This document shows, piece by piece, positions 32,815-41,168 of a stretch of DNA of 64,000 bases. This DNA is from Streptomyces sp. NBC_00335 (GTDB lineage: Bacteria; Actinomycetota; Actinomycetes; Streptomycetales; Streptomycetaceae). The stretch covers positions 8,299,501-8,363,500 of the forward strand of contig NZ_CP108006.1 of assembly GCF_036127095.1 (NCBI RefSeq). The letters run 5' to 3'. The translations under genes were made by a program, and so were the position numbers. How positions within the stretch are numbered: the stretch's first letter is position 1; every line of letters begins with the position of its first letter. The notes beneath the pieces were generated by a model, which saw only the letters and a list, made by a program, of their open reading frames with translations, was not told the origin of the DNA and made no database searches.

Positions 32815-33270
32815 TCAGGTCGCGAGCAGCCGGTCCACCAGCGAGCGGTAGGCGCGCAGGGCCTGCCGCAGATCCTCGGTGGCGACCTGTTCGCCGCCGT
32901 TCCACCGCTTCTCCAGCCCGTCCCGGCGTGCGGACAGGGTGTCCGAGAACTTCAGCATGACCTCCGACACCAGGACGTCCGCGGACCGGACCGCCTCCCG
33001 CGGATCGTCCACGAACCGGCCCTGGATCTCGTTCCAGGTGGTGTGGTAGCGCTCCGCCTCGGCGTCTCCCAGGAACGGTTCTTCCTCGCTCTGAGACCCT
33101 CGATGTGATTCCGTCCCGCCGGTGGGCTCACCGGCGGGCCCGTTCGCGGGAGCCGCCTTGGGCGGTGCGGGCGGCGTGGGCGGCGGCGTGGGACGAGCGA
33201 GGTCCTCCGCCGTGAAGACGGGATCGGACACCGCCCCACGTCCGGACTTGTCCTCGTAGATCTTCTTCAT
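32815..33270 (-). CDS. cytoplasmic paralog of the upstream membrane protein, unknown family
   Basis: A 151-residue protein with a Pro-rich linker (PTPPPTPPAPPKAAPANGP) at residues 28-46 and a helical C-terminal domain (WNEIQGRFVDDPREAVRSADVLVSEVMLKFSD, LRQALRAYRSLVDRLL). That domain repeats the pattern of the gene just upstream (W..VQQRFVDGPERSVNEADELVTRLM, LRGAMVHYRALFEELL), so the two are paralogs. Only one base separates the upstream stop from this ATG, implying coupled translation. Unlike its partner it has no TM segment. Function unknown. Confidence 0.75.
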   Translation of the reverse strand: MKKIYEDKSGRGAVSDPVFTAEDLARPTPPPTPPAPPKAAPANGPAGEPTGGTESHRGSQSEEEPFLGDAEAERYHTTWNEIQGRFVDDPREAVRSADVLVSEVMLKFSDTLSARRDGLEKRWNGGEQVATEDLRQALRAYRSLVDRLLAT

Positions 33271-33271
33271 G

Positions 33272-33814
33272 TCATCGGCTCCTCTGGTCGGAGAGCAGCT
33301 CCTCGAACAGGGCGCGGTAGTGCACCATCGCCCCGCGCAGCTGCTCCGTGGTCGCTTCGCCGGTACCGCCGCGCACCTTGGTCGCGTGGGCGGCCCGGTA
33401 CTGCTCCAGCGTGTGGCCGTGCTCGACGGAGAGGTCACGCACCTGTTCCCGGTGCCCCTCCGTGGGATAGCCGCGCTCACCCATCAGCCGGGTCACGAGC
33501 TCGTCGGCCTCGTTCACGGAGCGTTCCGGCCCGTCCACGAACCGCTGCTGGACACCGGTCCACTCCTGCGCGTACTCCTGCCTGCGCTCGGGCGGCAGCT
33601 CCTTGATGCCGAGCCGGCCGTGCCGCTCCTCACGGGCCCGCAGCTCCCGCTCGGCGGCCTTCCTGTCCCCGCGTTCCTCTACGGTGCGCTCGTACTCCGG
33701 GCCGAACCGCCGGCGCAGGTGGCGTCGTCGGGACAGTGCCCACACCAGGGCGACGAGGGCGATCACGACGACCGCCGCCACGACGATGACGGCTATCAGT
33801 GCGTTGGTTGACAT
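33272..33814 (-). CDS. membrane-anchored helical protein, paralog pair member
   Basis: A 180-residue protein with an N-terminal TM helix (ALIAVIVVAAVVVIALVALVWAL) followed by Arg, so the rest is cytoplasmic. A charged coiled region (residues 40-80) leads to the helical domain shared with the downstream gene, here with an added segment GERGYPTEGHREQVRDLSVEHGHTLEQYRAAH. ATG 33814 is supported by the TM start. It is divergent from the hemerythrin gene. Related proteins occur in Streptomyces stress loci, from memory; no biochemical role is known to me. Confidence 0.8.
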   Translation of the reverse strand: MSTNALIAVIVVAAVVVIALVALVWALSRRRHLRRRFGPEYERTVEERGDRKAAERELRAREERHGRLGIKELPPERRQEYAQEWTGVQQRFVDGPERSVNEADELVTRLMGERGYPTEGHREQVRDLSVEHGHTLEQYRAAHATKVRGGTGEATTEQLRGAMVHYRALFEELLSDQRSR

Positions 33815-33975
33815 CTCCGGCCTCCGTTCGGGGGCTTTACGTCTCAGTCGGCGCGGTTGCCCTGCCGGCCGGCGGGCAAACCCGCACCGGCACCAATGCG
33901 GCCAAGGTTTGAACCCGCCCGCATCGAGCAGGCGCCCATGCGAAACGAATCCCCGAGACGGAGGAGGGACGTGGC

Positions 33976-34479
33976 ATGACCGCGGACGCACGCGAGAACC
34001 AGGACGTCGTCGCCTTGATCCTCAAGGACCACCGCACGATGGAGGAGCTCTTCCGCCGTATGCGCAGCGTGGAGGCCGACAGGGCGGGCGCGCTCGCGAA
34101 ACTCTCCGCGCTCCTCGTCGCGCACGGCGAGGCGGAGGAGGCCGAGGTGTACGGGGCCCTGAAACGGTTCAAGGACGTCGACAACGCGGAGGTGGACCAC
34201 GGGACCGAGGAGCACGCCGAAGGGAACGAGGCCCTCCTGGCGCTGCTGGAGGTGTCCGAGGTGGGTTCCGACGCGTGGGACGGGCGCCTGGAGGACCTGG
34301 TCAAGGCGGTCACCCACCACCTCGACGAGGAGGAGCGCACCATCCTCAACGGAGCCCGCGAGAACGTCCCGGACGAGCGGAGGGCCGAGCTCGGGGCGGC
34401 CTTCCTCCGGGAGCGGGAGAGGCAGCTCGCCGCCGACTGCGGCAGCGTCGAGAACGTGCGCGCACTCGTAGGGGGATGA
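33976..34479 (+). CDS. hemerythrin HHE-domain protein
   Basis: A 167-residue four-helix protein. Diiron ligands are visible as DHRTMEEL (His, Glu), LVAHGEAEEAEVY (His, Glu) and THHLDEEERTIL (His, Glu/Asp). Such proteins bind O2, NO or iron and take part in oxidative and nitrosative stress. GGAGGGAC precedes ATG 33976. It ends before a strong hairpin. A stress role agrees with the neighbouring genes. Confidence 0.9.
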   Translation: MTADARENQDVVALILKDHRTMEELFRRMRSVEADRAGALAKLSALLVAHGEAEEAEVYGALKRFKDVDNAEVDHGTEEHAEGNEALLALLEVSEVGSDAWDGRLEDLVKAVTHHLDEEERTILNGARENVPDERRAELGAAFLRERERQLAADCGSVENVRALVGG

Positions 34480-34537
34480 CGGCCACGCTGGTGCGCCGGG
34501 GCCCGGCAAGCCGGCCCCGGCGTGCCGCGGGCACGGC

Positions 34538-34570
34538 ACTGGGCCCGGACTCATCGAGTCCGGGCCCAGT
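34538..34570. terminator. bidirectional hairpin terminator
   Basis: ACTGGGCCCGGACTC pairs with GAGTCCGGGCCCAGT (15 bp, loop ATC), between convergent hemerythrin and PRC-barrel genes. Confidence 0.9.
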
Positions 34571-34582
34571 CGCGTGCACGCG

Positions 34583-34948
34583 TCAGATGATGCGGCCGCC
34601 GAAGCCGCCGATGGAGTAGTAGGTCCCGAGCTCCTCGCGGTAACCGACGTCGTCGAGGTGCTTCTCACGGTGGAACTCCGGAGCGTCCTTGATCTGCTCC
34701 TTGGTGCCGTCGACGTAGACCTTCTCCCGCTCCACGTCGACGATGATCACCGTGCTCGCCGGGAGCAGGACCTCCTTGCCGAAGATCCACATCCCGGTGT
34801 CCACGACCAGGTAGGCGTCACCGGCCTCGTCGGAGTGCTTGTCGACCTTGCCGATGCTGCCGTCGGTCGCCTCGACCGTGTAACCGATCAGATCGGTACC
34901 GGTCAGGTGGCCCGCGGTCGACCGGTAGCTCCACACATGCTCAGTCAC
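34583..34948 (-). CDS. PRC-barrel domain protein
   Basis: A 121-residue soluble protein. Residues 12-80 are a PRC barrel (TGTDLIGYTVEATDGSIGKVDKHSDEAGDAYLVVDTGMWIFGKEVLLPASTV), a small beta-barrel found in RimM and photosynthetic H subunits and, alone, in Streptomyces stress genes. The C-terminus ends in SIGGFGGRII. GTG 34948 has GAAGGAG upstream. Function unknown; many relatives are induced by osmotic stress. Confidence 0.88.
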   Translation of the reverse strand: MTEHVWSYRSTAGHLTGTDLIGYTVEATDGSIGKVDKHSDEAGDAYLVVDTGMWIFGKEVLLPASTVIIVDVEREKVYVDGTKEQIKDAPEFHREKHLDDVGYREELGTYYSIGGFGGRII

Positions 34949-35170
34949 GCGAAAACAACTCCTTCGCCAGACAGGGGGCGACGAGGCTGGGCCTGCCGTC
35001 CCTCTCTTTCGATGTCGTACGGGGCACTGTCGGCGCCCCGCGCGAACTCGCCTGCCCCGGCTTCGCCCGTTCATTCGCTCCCGCACCCGATGGTGTGGCG
35101 GCCCGACGGTCCGTACCCGGCCCTCACTTCCGGGCGAGTACAGGCCCCTTCACAGGGCAGACGAGGCGGC

Positions 35171-35941
35171 ATGACATGGAGACACGCGCTGCGGCGCGGT
35201 GAGGGGACCGACAGCGGAGCCGTGCCAGCCGGTTGGCGACGACGCGATCCGGTGCACCCGGCCATCCGGGCGCTGGCCATGGTGGCGGCCTTCGTCGGGA
35301 CCGTCCTGTTCAGCGTGGTCCTGGCGCGGCTCACGCTGGAACCGTCCGCCGCCTCGGTGGACCTGGTGCACAGCAACGTCCGCCCCGGCCATTCGATCAG
35401 CGCCTACCTGGACGGGGCGTCGACCTTCGAGGCGGTGCGCCAGCTGGGCGGAAACCTGCTGCTGGGCCTGCCGTTCGGTGTGCTCCTGCCCGTCCTCATG
35501 CCGCCGGCCCGGGGACTGCTGCGCGTCGCCGCGGTGACGGTCTGTCTGATGACGCTGGTCGAGCTGATCCAGGGCGCCCTCGTCACGGGACGCGTCTTCG
35601 ACATCGACGACGTCATCCTCAACACCGGCGGAGCCCTCCTGGGCTACCTGCTGATCGGCCGCAGGCTGGGCCGGGCCGTGCACCCGCGCCGCAGGCACTG
35701 GTGGCACCGCAGGCCCCGGCCGGGCACGGCCGTGCCATCGCCGAGGCCGGAGCCGGAGCCGGAGGCGGTCTCGAAGCCGGAGCCGAAGGCGGTCCCGAAG
35801 CGGGCCTCGAAGCCGGAGCCGAAGGCGGCCTCGAAGACGGTCTCGAAGCGGGCCTCGAAGCCGGAGCCGAAGGCGGCCTCGAAGGCGGCCTCGAAGCCGC
35901 GTCTCGCGGGCTGGCGAAAGGCCCTCCAGCGCGAGAAGTGA
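35171..35941 (+). CDS. VanZ-like membrane protein with repetitive charged tail
   Basis: A 256-residue protein with four TM helices of the VanZ fold (ALAMVAAFVGTVLFSVVL, NLLLGLPFGVLLPVLM, AVTVCLMTLVELIQ, FDIDDVILNTGGALLGYLLI). The FDIDDVILNTxGxxxGY signature is clear. From about residue 185 on, a low-complexity Pro/Glu/Lys/Ser tail (SKPEPKA repeats) follows. VanZ proteins are linked to lipoglycopeptide tolerance and envelope lipid handling. GAGG precedes ATG 35171. The tail comes from three 22-bp DNA repeats. Confidence 0.85.
   Translation: MTWRHALRRGEGTDSGAVPAGWRRRDPVHPAIRALAMVAAFVGTVLFSVVLARLTLEPSAASVDLVHSNVRPGHSISAYLDGASTFEAVRQLGGNLLLGLPFGVLLPVLMPPARGLLRVAAVTVCLMTLVELIQGALVTGRVFDIDDVILNTGGALLGYLLIGRRLGRAVHPRRRHWWHRRPRPGTAVPSPRPEPEPEAVSKPEPKAVPKRASKPEPKAASKTVSKRASKPEPKAASKAASKPRLAGWRKALQREK
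35771..35876 (+). repeat. three 22-bp repeats encoding SKPEPKA
   Basis: Identical 22-bp copies start at 35771, 35807 and 35855 (sequence TCGAAGCCGGAGCCGAAGGC plus GG), spaced 36 and 48 bp, so always in a 12-bp register. Shorter TCGAAG-type units fill the gaps. Likely prone to slippage. Confidence 0.75.
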
Positions 35942-36074
35942 CCCCCGCGCGCGGGCCGGAGCGACCTCGGCCTCCCCCCGGAGCAGGACCCGCGGCCGAC
36001 GGGCTCCCCGTGTCAGGTCCCCGTCGTGGGGCAGGCGCGCGGGAGTCCGTGCCGCTTCCACCCACTGGGGAGAC

Positions 36075-37142
36075 ATGAACACCGTCCTTCGCCTCCTGAC
36101 CGTCCTCGGGGGATCGATCCTGGTCACCGCCGCGGCCGGCTGGGCCGTCGACCGACTGCTCCGCCGCGCCGCCGCGCGACACCCCGAAACGCCGCTGTGG
36201 AACCTGCTGCGCCGCTGCCGCCACGCCCTGCAGATCGTCCTGCTCGCCGCCCTGTTCAAGGGCGCCTACCGGCAGACGCAATGGCCGCCGCTGCGGGACA
36301 ACGCCGCCGCCGTGGGCCGGATCCTGTCGCTGGCCCTGATCGGCGCGGGGGCCTGGCTGATCGTGACCGTGGCCTCCGCCGCCGTCGAGTCGGGGTACGC
36401 CCGGTACGCCACCGGCACCCGCGACCCGGCCCGCGTACGCCGGGTCCGTACCCAGGTGACGCTGATCACGAGGGTCGTGACGGTCGTGGCGGCCGTGATC
36501 GCGGTGGCCGCGATGCTCCTCACCTTCCCGAGCTTCCGCGCGCTCGGAACCTCCGTGCTCGCCTCCGCCGGGATCATCGGCATCGTGGCCGGCGTCGCGG
36601 CCCAGTCCACCCTCGGGAACCTCTTCGCGGGTTTCCAGATCGCCTTCGGCGACCTGGTGCGCATCGGGGACACGGTCGTGGTCGCCGGCGAGTGGGGGGT
36701 GGTCGAGGACGTCACCCTCACCTTCCTCGCCGTACGCACCTGGGACGAACGCCGCATCACCATGCCCGTCTCGTACTTCACCACCCGGCCCTTCGAGAAC
36801 TGGTCGCGCGGCGGAGTCCAGATGACCGGCACGGTCTTCCTCCACTGCGACCCCGGCGCGCCCGTGGACCTCATACGGGACAAGGTCCACGAGATCCTGC
36901 ACGACTGCCCGGAGTGGGACGGCCGCGGCTGGGACCTCGCCGTCACGGAGACCACGCCCTCCACCATCGTGGTGCGGGCCATCGTCACGGCCAAGGACGC
37001 CGACGACCTGTGGACGGTGCGCTGCGCCGTACGCGAGAAGCTCATCGCCTGGCTGGCGGAGAAGCACCCCGGCGCCCTGCCCCGCATCCTCCTGGACCGG
37101 GCTCCGGCGGCGCACGACACGAAGGACGGCCGCCCCTTCTGA
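36075..37142 (+). CDS. MscS-family mechanosensitive channel
   Basis: A 355-residue small-conductance channel homolog. N-terminal TM helices (residues 5-25, 48-62, 80-105, 130-150) precede the pore-lining TM3 (ALGTSVLASAGIIGIVAGVAAQSTLGNLFAGFQIAF) with Ala/Gly packing. Then comes the beta domain (GDLVRIGDTVVVAGEWGVVEDVTLTFLAVRTWDERRITMPVSYF). It releases solutes on hypo-osmotic shock. No added cNMP domain. It stands after the VanZ-like gene on the same strand, 133 bases away. Confidence 0.93.
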   Translation: MNTVLRLLTVLGGSILVTAAAGWAVDRLLRRAAARHPETPLWNLLRRCRHALQIVLLAALFKGAYRQTQWPPLRDNAAAVGRILSLALIGAGAWLIVTVASAAVESGYARYATGTRDPARVRRVRTQVTLITRVVTVVAAVIAVAAMLLTFPSFRALGTSVLASAGIIGIVAGVAAQSTLGNLFAGFQIAFGDLVRIGDTVVVAGEWGVVEDVTLTFLAVRTWDERRITMPVSYFTTRPFENWSRGGVQMTGTVFLHCDPGAPVDLIRDKVHEILHDCPEWDGRGWDLAVTETTPSTIVVRAIVTAKDADDLWTVRCAVREKLIAWLAEKHPGALPRILLDRAPAAHDTKDGRPF

Positions 37143-37202
37143 CGGAACTCCGGGCCGGAGCGGGCCCGTACGGCACCCGACCGGGGCCTACGGGCCACGG
37201 CA

Positions 37203-37325
37203 CTAGCGGTGCCGGACGAGGGTGTCCACGAGGACGATCAGCGCGAAGGCGATGACGAGCAGGTGCACCCAGGAGGGCCCGATCGCCGGTGGCAGGGCCA
37301 GGGAGGTGAGCTGATGAGAGGTCAT
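37203..37325 (-). CDS. 40-residue single-TM peptide
   Basis: MTSHQLTSLALPPAIGPSWV then a hydrophobic helix (HLLVIAFALIVLVDTLV) and RHR. AGGAG lies 7 bases before ATG 37325. Small Streptomyces membrane peptides of this look are common; function unknown. Confidence 0.55.
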   Translation of the reverse strand: MTSHQLTSLALPPAIGPSWVHLLVIAFALIVLVDTLVRHR

Positions 37326-37416
37326 GACGCGCTCCTGCCCCCGGCGGCCGGATCGACGCCCCCCTCGCGGGAGGGCGCGAGACCGGAACCGGCGGGCGCG
37401 GCGGCCCCGGGCACGC

Positions 37417-37848
37417 TCAGCGGGCCGTGGGCCTGCCGGACACCAGACGGGCCGCCTCGATCTCGGCCCAGACGGACTTGCCCTGCTCATGGGCGTGCGT
37501 GCCCCAGCGGTCGGACAGCCGCTCCACGATGTGCAGGCCGTGGCCGCCCGGCATGCCGCGCCGCGGGGCCGGGTTCAGGAGGGGCAGGGCCGTCGTGCCG
37601 TCGCACACCTCGATGCGCAGCGTCTCCCCGGCCGTGAGGACGAGTTCCCGGCAGCCGTCCGCATGCAGGGAGGCGTTGGTCAGCAGCTCGGACACGAGCA
37701 GCAGGGCGTCCTCGGCGGTCTCGGTTCCGTCCCAGCCCCAGTCGCGCAGGGCCCGGCGCGTGAAGTCGCGGCCCTTGGCCACCGCGCCCCCGACGCCCGT
37801 CAGGGCGAGACGGCGCCGCTGGCCTCCACCGGGAAGGCCGGCGCTCAC
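37417..37848 (-). CDS. anti-sigma-type ATP-binding protein (RsbW-like HATPase)
   Basis: A 143-residue GHKL ATPase. N box LLLVSELLTNASLHA, then RIEVCDGT (G1), GGHGLHIVERLSDRWG (G2). Single-domain proteins of this type act as Ser/Thr kinases of STAS anti-anti-sigma factors or as regulators of sigma factors. Start GTG 37848 has GGGAG 7 bases upstream. It lies just downstream of the sigma - STAS - MEDS kinase genes but after a 197-bp gap. Its partner STAS protein may be one of the two in the window. Confidence 0.87.
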   Translation of the reverse strand: MSAGLPGGGQRRRLALTGVGGAVAKGRDFTRRALRDWGWDGTETAEDALLLVSELLTNASLHADGCRELVLTAGETLRIEVCDGTTALPLLNPAPRRGMPGGHGLHIVERLSDRWGTHAHEQGKSVWAEIEAARLVSGRPTAR

Positions 37849-38045
37849 TGGATCTCCCGTTTCCTGTCCGATGGTCTCCACCGTGCTCTCGCACCCCCGT
37901 GCCGACGCTGCCCTGTTCGCTGTTTGCCGTGCGTTGCTACCGGGACCCGCCGACGAGATCGTGGCCGGTGTCCCGGACTGTCCGTATGCCCCCGAGCGGC
38001 CCGGGGACACCCGAGCCCGCCCCCGAGTGTAGGTGACCTCAGGTG

Positions 38046-39002
38046 TCAGGGCGTTGCCATGTGGAGTCGCAGCGTGAAGCCGCCGTCCAGGGCACGGACC
38101 TCGACGAGATCGCAGAGCTGGTGGATCATCCACAGGCCGCGGCCGCCGTCGGCCGAGGCCAGCGAGGGGCGGCGGCGCCCCGCGAGGGGGTCGGCCAGGC
38201 GGCCCGCGTCGTGGATCTCGGCGACGACTCCCGCACCGGCGCCGGTGGTCGTCCACAGGCGCAGCGTGCCCTTCCCGCCCCCGTGGGACAGGGAGTTCGC
38301 CGCGGCCTCGCTGACGGCCAGGAGCAGATCGCCGCGGCGCGCCGGGGTCAGCGCGGTCCCGCGGGCCCAAGTCTCGGCGTACTCGCGCACCTCGGCAAGT
38401 CCTCCGTGGGCGTACGCGAACCGGAGCGCCTCGCCCTCGGGTTCGGGCAGCGCCCGGTCGCAGTCCGCCGAAACCCGCGCGGCGTCGGTGTACGCCGGGC
38501 TCGGCAGGTCCAGGCCGCCCTCGATCAGCGTGGGGTGCGTACGCCGGGCGTCGGCCAGCACCTCGGGCGCCAGGCCCCGTACGTCGTACGGGCACAGGAC
38601 GGTGGCGTGCCGGCCGGCGAAGGCCGTGTTGATGAGGGCCTCGTGCCGGGTGGCCTCCAGGACCTCGGCGGGGGAGCGGCCGGGCCAGATCGGCTCTCCG
38701 ACGATCCGGGCCGCCCGGCTCGCGTGCAGGTCGGCGAAGTCCTGCAAGCCGGCCAGGATGCGGCCGGGATTGCGGCCCAGCTCCGTCATGTCCGTCCAGG
38801 TCACGCCCGCCGCGCTCGCGCCGAGGCTCTCGCGCAGGGCGTCCAGATGCGGGCCCGGTACGGCGACGAGGACCGGTTCGTCCGCCGACAGGGCGGTGCG
38901 CACGAAGGCGCCCACGCCGGACACGTACGTGTCGAGGTCCCGGTAGAAGAGGGCGGGATGGACGAAGGCCCCGGGCCCGGCGGGCTCAGGAACAGTGATC
39001 AT
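38046..39002 (-). CDS. MEDS-domain sensor with anti-sigma HATPase
   Basis: A 318-residue two-domain protein. Residues about 10-165 are a MEDS (DcmR-type) sensory domain (FVHPALFYRDLDTYVSGVGAFVRTALSADEPVLVAVP, ALINTAFAGRHATVLCPYD). From about 200 an RsbW-like HATPase (LLLAVSEAAANSLSHGG, VVAEIHDAGRLADP, GGRGLWMIHQLCDLVEV). The start overlaps the STAS stop as ATGA, so the two are translationally coupled, probably as a sensor/anti-sigma and its antagonist. MEDS domains are thought to bind small organic ligands, so this may sense a metabolite. Cytoplasmic; no TM segment. Confidence 0.87.
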   Translation of the reverse strand: MITVPEPAGPGAFVHPALFYRDLDTYVSGVGAFVRTALSADEPVLVAVPGPHLDALRESLGASAAGVTWTDMTELGRNPGRILAGLQDFADLHASRAARIVGEPIWPGRSPAEVLEATRHEALINTAFAGRHATVLCPYDVRGLAPEVLADARRTHPTLIEGGLDLPSPAYTDAARVSADCDRALPEPEGEALRFAYAHGGLAEVREYAETWARGTALTPARRGDLLLAVSEAAANSLSHGGGKGTLRLWTTTGAGAGVVAEIHDAGRLADPLAGRRRPSLASADGGRGLWMIHQLCDLVEVRALDGGFTLRLHMATP

Positions 39003-39361
39003 GCTGCGACCTCCAGCGCGGCGCATTCGTCCGGGAACATCTCCACGACCTTGCGGAGCGAGTAGGGCGGGTCGTGGAGCAACAGGCGCCGGCCCTGCCC
39101 GCTGAGGGCGGCCGCCGCCCCTACGAGGGCGGCGACCGCGGCCGTGTCGAGGAAGACCACGGCGGAGAGGTCGAGGTGGACGACGGGGCCGGGAATCGCG
39201 GTCACCGCGCCGAGCGCGGCGGACAGGCACTGCCGGGTGTCCAGGTCGCAGCTGCCGCTCAGGCGCGCGCCCGGACGGTCCTGCCACGGCCGGGCGGTCA
39301 GCGGCGCCGGCGCGACCGCGCCCGCCTCCGCTGCCGCCTCCGCGCCGGATGGGGTGTTCAT
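38999..39361 (-). CDS. STAS-domain anti-anti-sigma factor
   Basis: A 120-residue protein with a STAS fold (GSCDLDTRQCLSAALGAV, VVHLDLSAVVFLDTAAVAALVGAAAAL). The usual phosphoacceptor Ser in the D-S-x-G loop is Thr here (LDTAAV). It should bind an RsbW-type partner unless phosphorylated. The gene is 9 bases after the sigma factor stop, and its own stop overlaps the start of the MEDS kinase gene. It belongs to one operon sigma - STAS - kinase. Confidence 0.9.
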   Translation of the reverse strand: MNTPSGAEAAAEAGAVAPAPLTARPWQDRPGARLSGSCDLDTRQCLSAALGAVTAIPGPVVHLDLSAVVFLDTAAVAALVGAAAALSGQGRRLLLHDPPYSLRKVVEMFPDECAALEVAA

Positions 39362-39370
39362 GGTCCCTTC

Positions 39371-40297
39371 CTACACCGCGAGCATGCCGGTGCGCAGCCG
39401 AGCCAGGGTCCGGGACAGGATGCGGGAGACCTGCATCTGCGAGACGCCGAGCTCGGCGCCGATCTCCGCCTGGGTCTTCTCCTGCCCGAAGCGCAGCTGC
39501 AGGACGAGCCGGTCGCGTTCGTCCAGCTGCTCCAGCAGGGGTGCGAGGGTGTGGAACTCCTCGAAGAGTTCCATGCCGGGATCGACGGCGCCGTGGCGTT
39601 CCGCCGCCGGCCGGGCGCCGCGGCTCGCCGCGGACGACGTGTCGCCGTCGACGGCGGTGGCGTCGAGGGAACTGCTCGTGTAGCCGTTCGCGGCCACCAG
39701 CCCCTCGATGACCTCGTCGTCGGACAGCTCCAGGTGCTGGGCGAGCTCCTTGACCGTCGGCGCCCTGCCCAGGACATCGCTCAGGGCGTCCTGGGCCTTG
39801 GCGAGTTCCGTGCGCAGCTCCTGCAGGCGGCGCGGTACGTGCACGGCCCAGGTGGTGTCGCGGAAGTAGCGCTTGATCTCGCCGGTGATGTACGGGAGGG
39901 CGAGGGTGGAGAACTCGACCTCGCGCTCCGTGTCGTAGCGGTCGATGGCCTTGATCAGGCCGATGGTGCCCACCTGGATGACATCGTCCATGTCGAGACC
40001 GCCACCGAGCACGCGGGCCCTGAAGCGCCGCGCGGCGAACTGGACGAGGGACAGGTTCATCTCGATCAGGGTGTTGCGCGTGTACTGGTACTCGCGCGTT
40101 CCCTCCTCCAACGTGCGCAGCCTCGCGAAGAAGAGCCGCGAGAGCTCCCGGGCATCACCGGGTGCCATCTCCCGCGCGTTCTCCACCCGGAACAGGTCCG
40201 CGTCCTGCGTGGGCGCTCCCGCGGACTCCTGGTCACACGCGGGTACTTCAGCGTCTGCTGCACGAATGGGGCCTACAACGGTGGCCGAGCGATACAT
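39371..40297 (-). CDS. SigB/SigF/SigG-type alternative sigma factor
   Basis: A 308-residue group 3 sigma factor. Region 2: RNTLIEMNLSLVQFAARRFRARVLGGGLDMDDVIQVGTIGLIKAIDRYDTEREVEFSTLALPYITGEIKRYFRD. Region 3 VPRRLQELRTELAKAQDALSDVLGRAPTVKELA. Region 4 LVLQLRFGQEKTQAEIGAELGVSQMQVSRILSRTLARLRTG. This matches the Streptomyces stress and differentiation sigma family regulated by partner switching. The N-terminal 30 residues are variable. GGGAGG precedes ATG 40297. It heads the operon with STAS and MEDS-ATPase genes, and two 19-bp direct repeats lie upstream. Confidence 0.94.
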   Translation of the reverse strand: MYRSATVVGPIRAADAEVPACDQESAGAPTQDADLFRVENAREMAPGDARELSRLFFARLRTLEEGTREYQYTRNTLIEMNLSLVQFAARRFRARVLGGGLDMDDVIQVGTIGLIKAIDRYDTEREVEFSTLALPYITGEIKRYFRDTTWAVHVPRRLQELRTELAKAQDALSDVLGRAPTVKELAQHLELSDDEVIEGLVAANGYTSSSLDATAVDGDTSSAASRGARPAAERHGAVDPGMELFEEFHTLAPLLEQLDERDRLVLQLRFGQEKTQAEIGAELGVSQMQVSRILSRTLARLRTGMLAV

Positions 40298-40385
40298 GGT
40301 GGCCGCTCCCTCCCGATTGACTGACGGCTGCCGGGTGCGCTTCTGCCCCGCCTGCGAGGGTCTACACACTTCGAAGCCGTCGATT

Positions 40386-40424
40386 CTTTTCGAAGGTGCG
40401 CGGCTCTTTCCGAAGCTGCGCGGC
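40386..40424. repeat. two near-identical 19-bp direct repeats upstream of sigma operon
   Basis: CTTTTCGAAGGTGCGCGGC (40386-40404) and CTTTCCGAAGCTGCGCGGC (40406-40424), 17 of 19 identical and 20 bp apart. The spacing of two helical turns resembles sites of OmpR-type regulators. They lie 89-127 bases before the sigma gene start and 57 before the divergent membrane protein gene. Confidence 0.6.
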
Positions 40425-40480
40425 GCGGCACTGCCGAGGGTACCCACGGTGCCCTGCGGGGCGCTGGATAGCGTGGGGGC

Positions 40481-41071
40481 ATGGCGATGACGGGGAAGCG
40501 ACGGGTCCTGTACCGGCAGGGGAGCGGGTTCTGGCGGATGACGGCCAAGTGGGCCCTGTTCTTCGGGGCCCTGACCCTGCTGGACGGCGGGCTGCTCCGG
40601 TCCTGGGGCGATGGCCTGGTCTGGCCGATGATCGGGATCCTGCTGTGGGCGCCGATCGGGGTCGGCGCCGTTTGGTACCCGAGGAAGGACCAGCAGGTCG
40701 AGCTGACGACGCGTGGACTGCGGATACGGCGCAAGCGGCTGCCGATGGAGCAGGTGAACCTGCTGCACGTGGCGCGGCTGTGGCTGGAGGGGCGGTCGAC
40801 CGCGGACCGCCAGCCGGTGCGGGAGTGGCGACGGTCAGACCGGGCGGTGTGGGTGCCGCTGCGGGACGGCGGGGCGTACGGCGTGGAGTTCCGCGACCCG
40901 GCCGCGTTCGCCGAGGTCTTCGGCGACTTCGCGGTCGAGGCGTGCGGCGGGCCCGACATCGTCCGGGCACGGGCCGCGACGGAGACCTACCCGGATCCGC
41001 GCCCGCGGCCGCCGCGCCGCACCTCCGATGACGGCGGTTCCTGGCCGGACTTCCTGGACGTCTTCAACTGA
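40481..41071 (+). CDS. two-TM protein, PH-like, unknown
   Basis: A 196-residue protein. Two membrane helices (residues 24-42 and 50-64) are followed by a beta-rich domain (VELTTRGLRIRRKRLPMEQVNLLHVARLWLEG..VWVPLRDGGAYGVEF) that looks like a bacterial PH-type fold. The tail is Pro/Arg-rich. ATG 40481 or 40487. It is divergent from the sigma operon. Function unknown. Confidence 0.7.
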   Translation: MAMTGKRRVLYRQGSGFWRMTAKWALFFGALTLLDGGLLRSWGDGLVWPMIGILLWAPIGVGAVWYPRKDQQVELTTRGLRIRRKRLPMEQVNLLHVARLWLEGRSTADRQPVREWRRSDRAVWVPLRDGGAYGVEFRDPAAFAEVFGDFAVEACGGPDIVRARAATETYPDPRPRPPRRTSDDGGSWPDFLDVFN

Positions 41072-41168
41072 GGGCCGGGACGCACGCCGAGGGCAGCGGC
41101 GTAGGCGGAGCGGCGAGCAGGCATACTCCCTTGCAAGGACGTACGACTGACGATCCGGGGAGGCGGAC

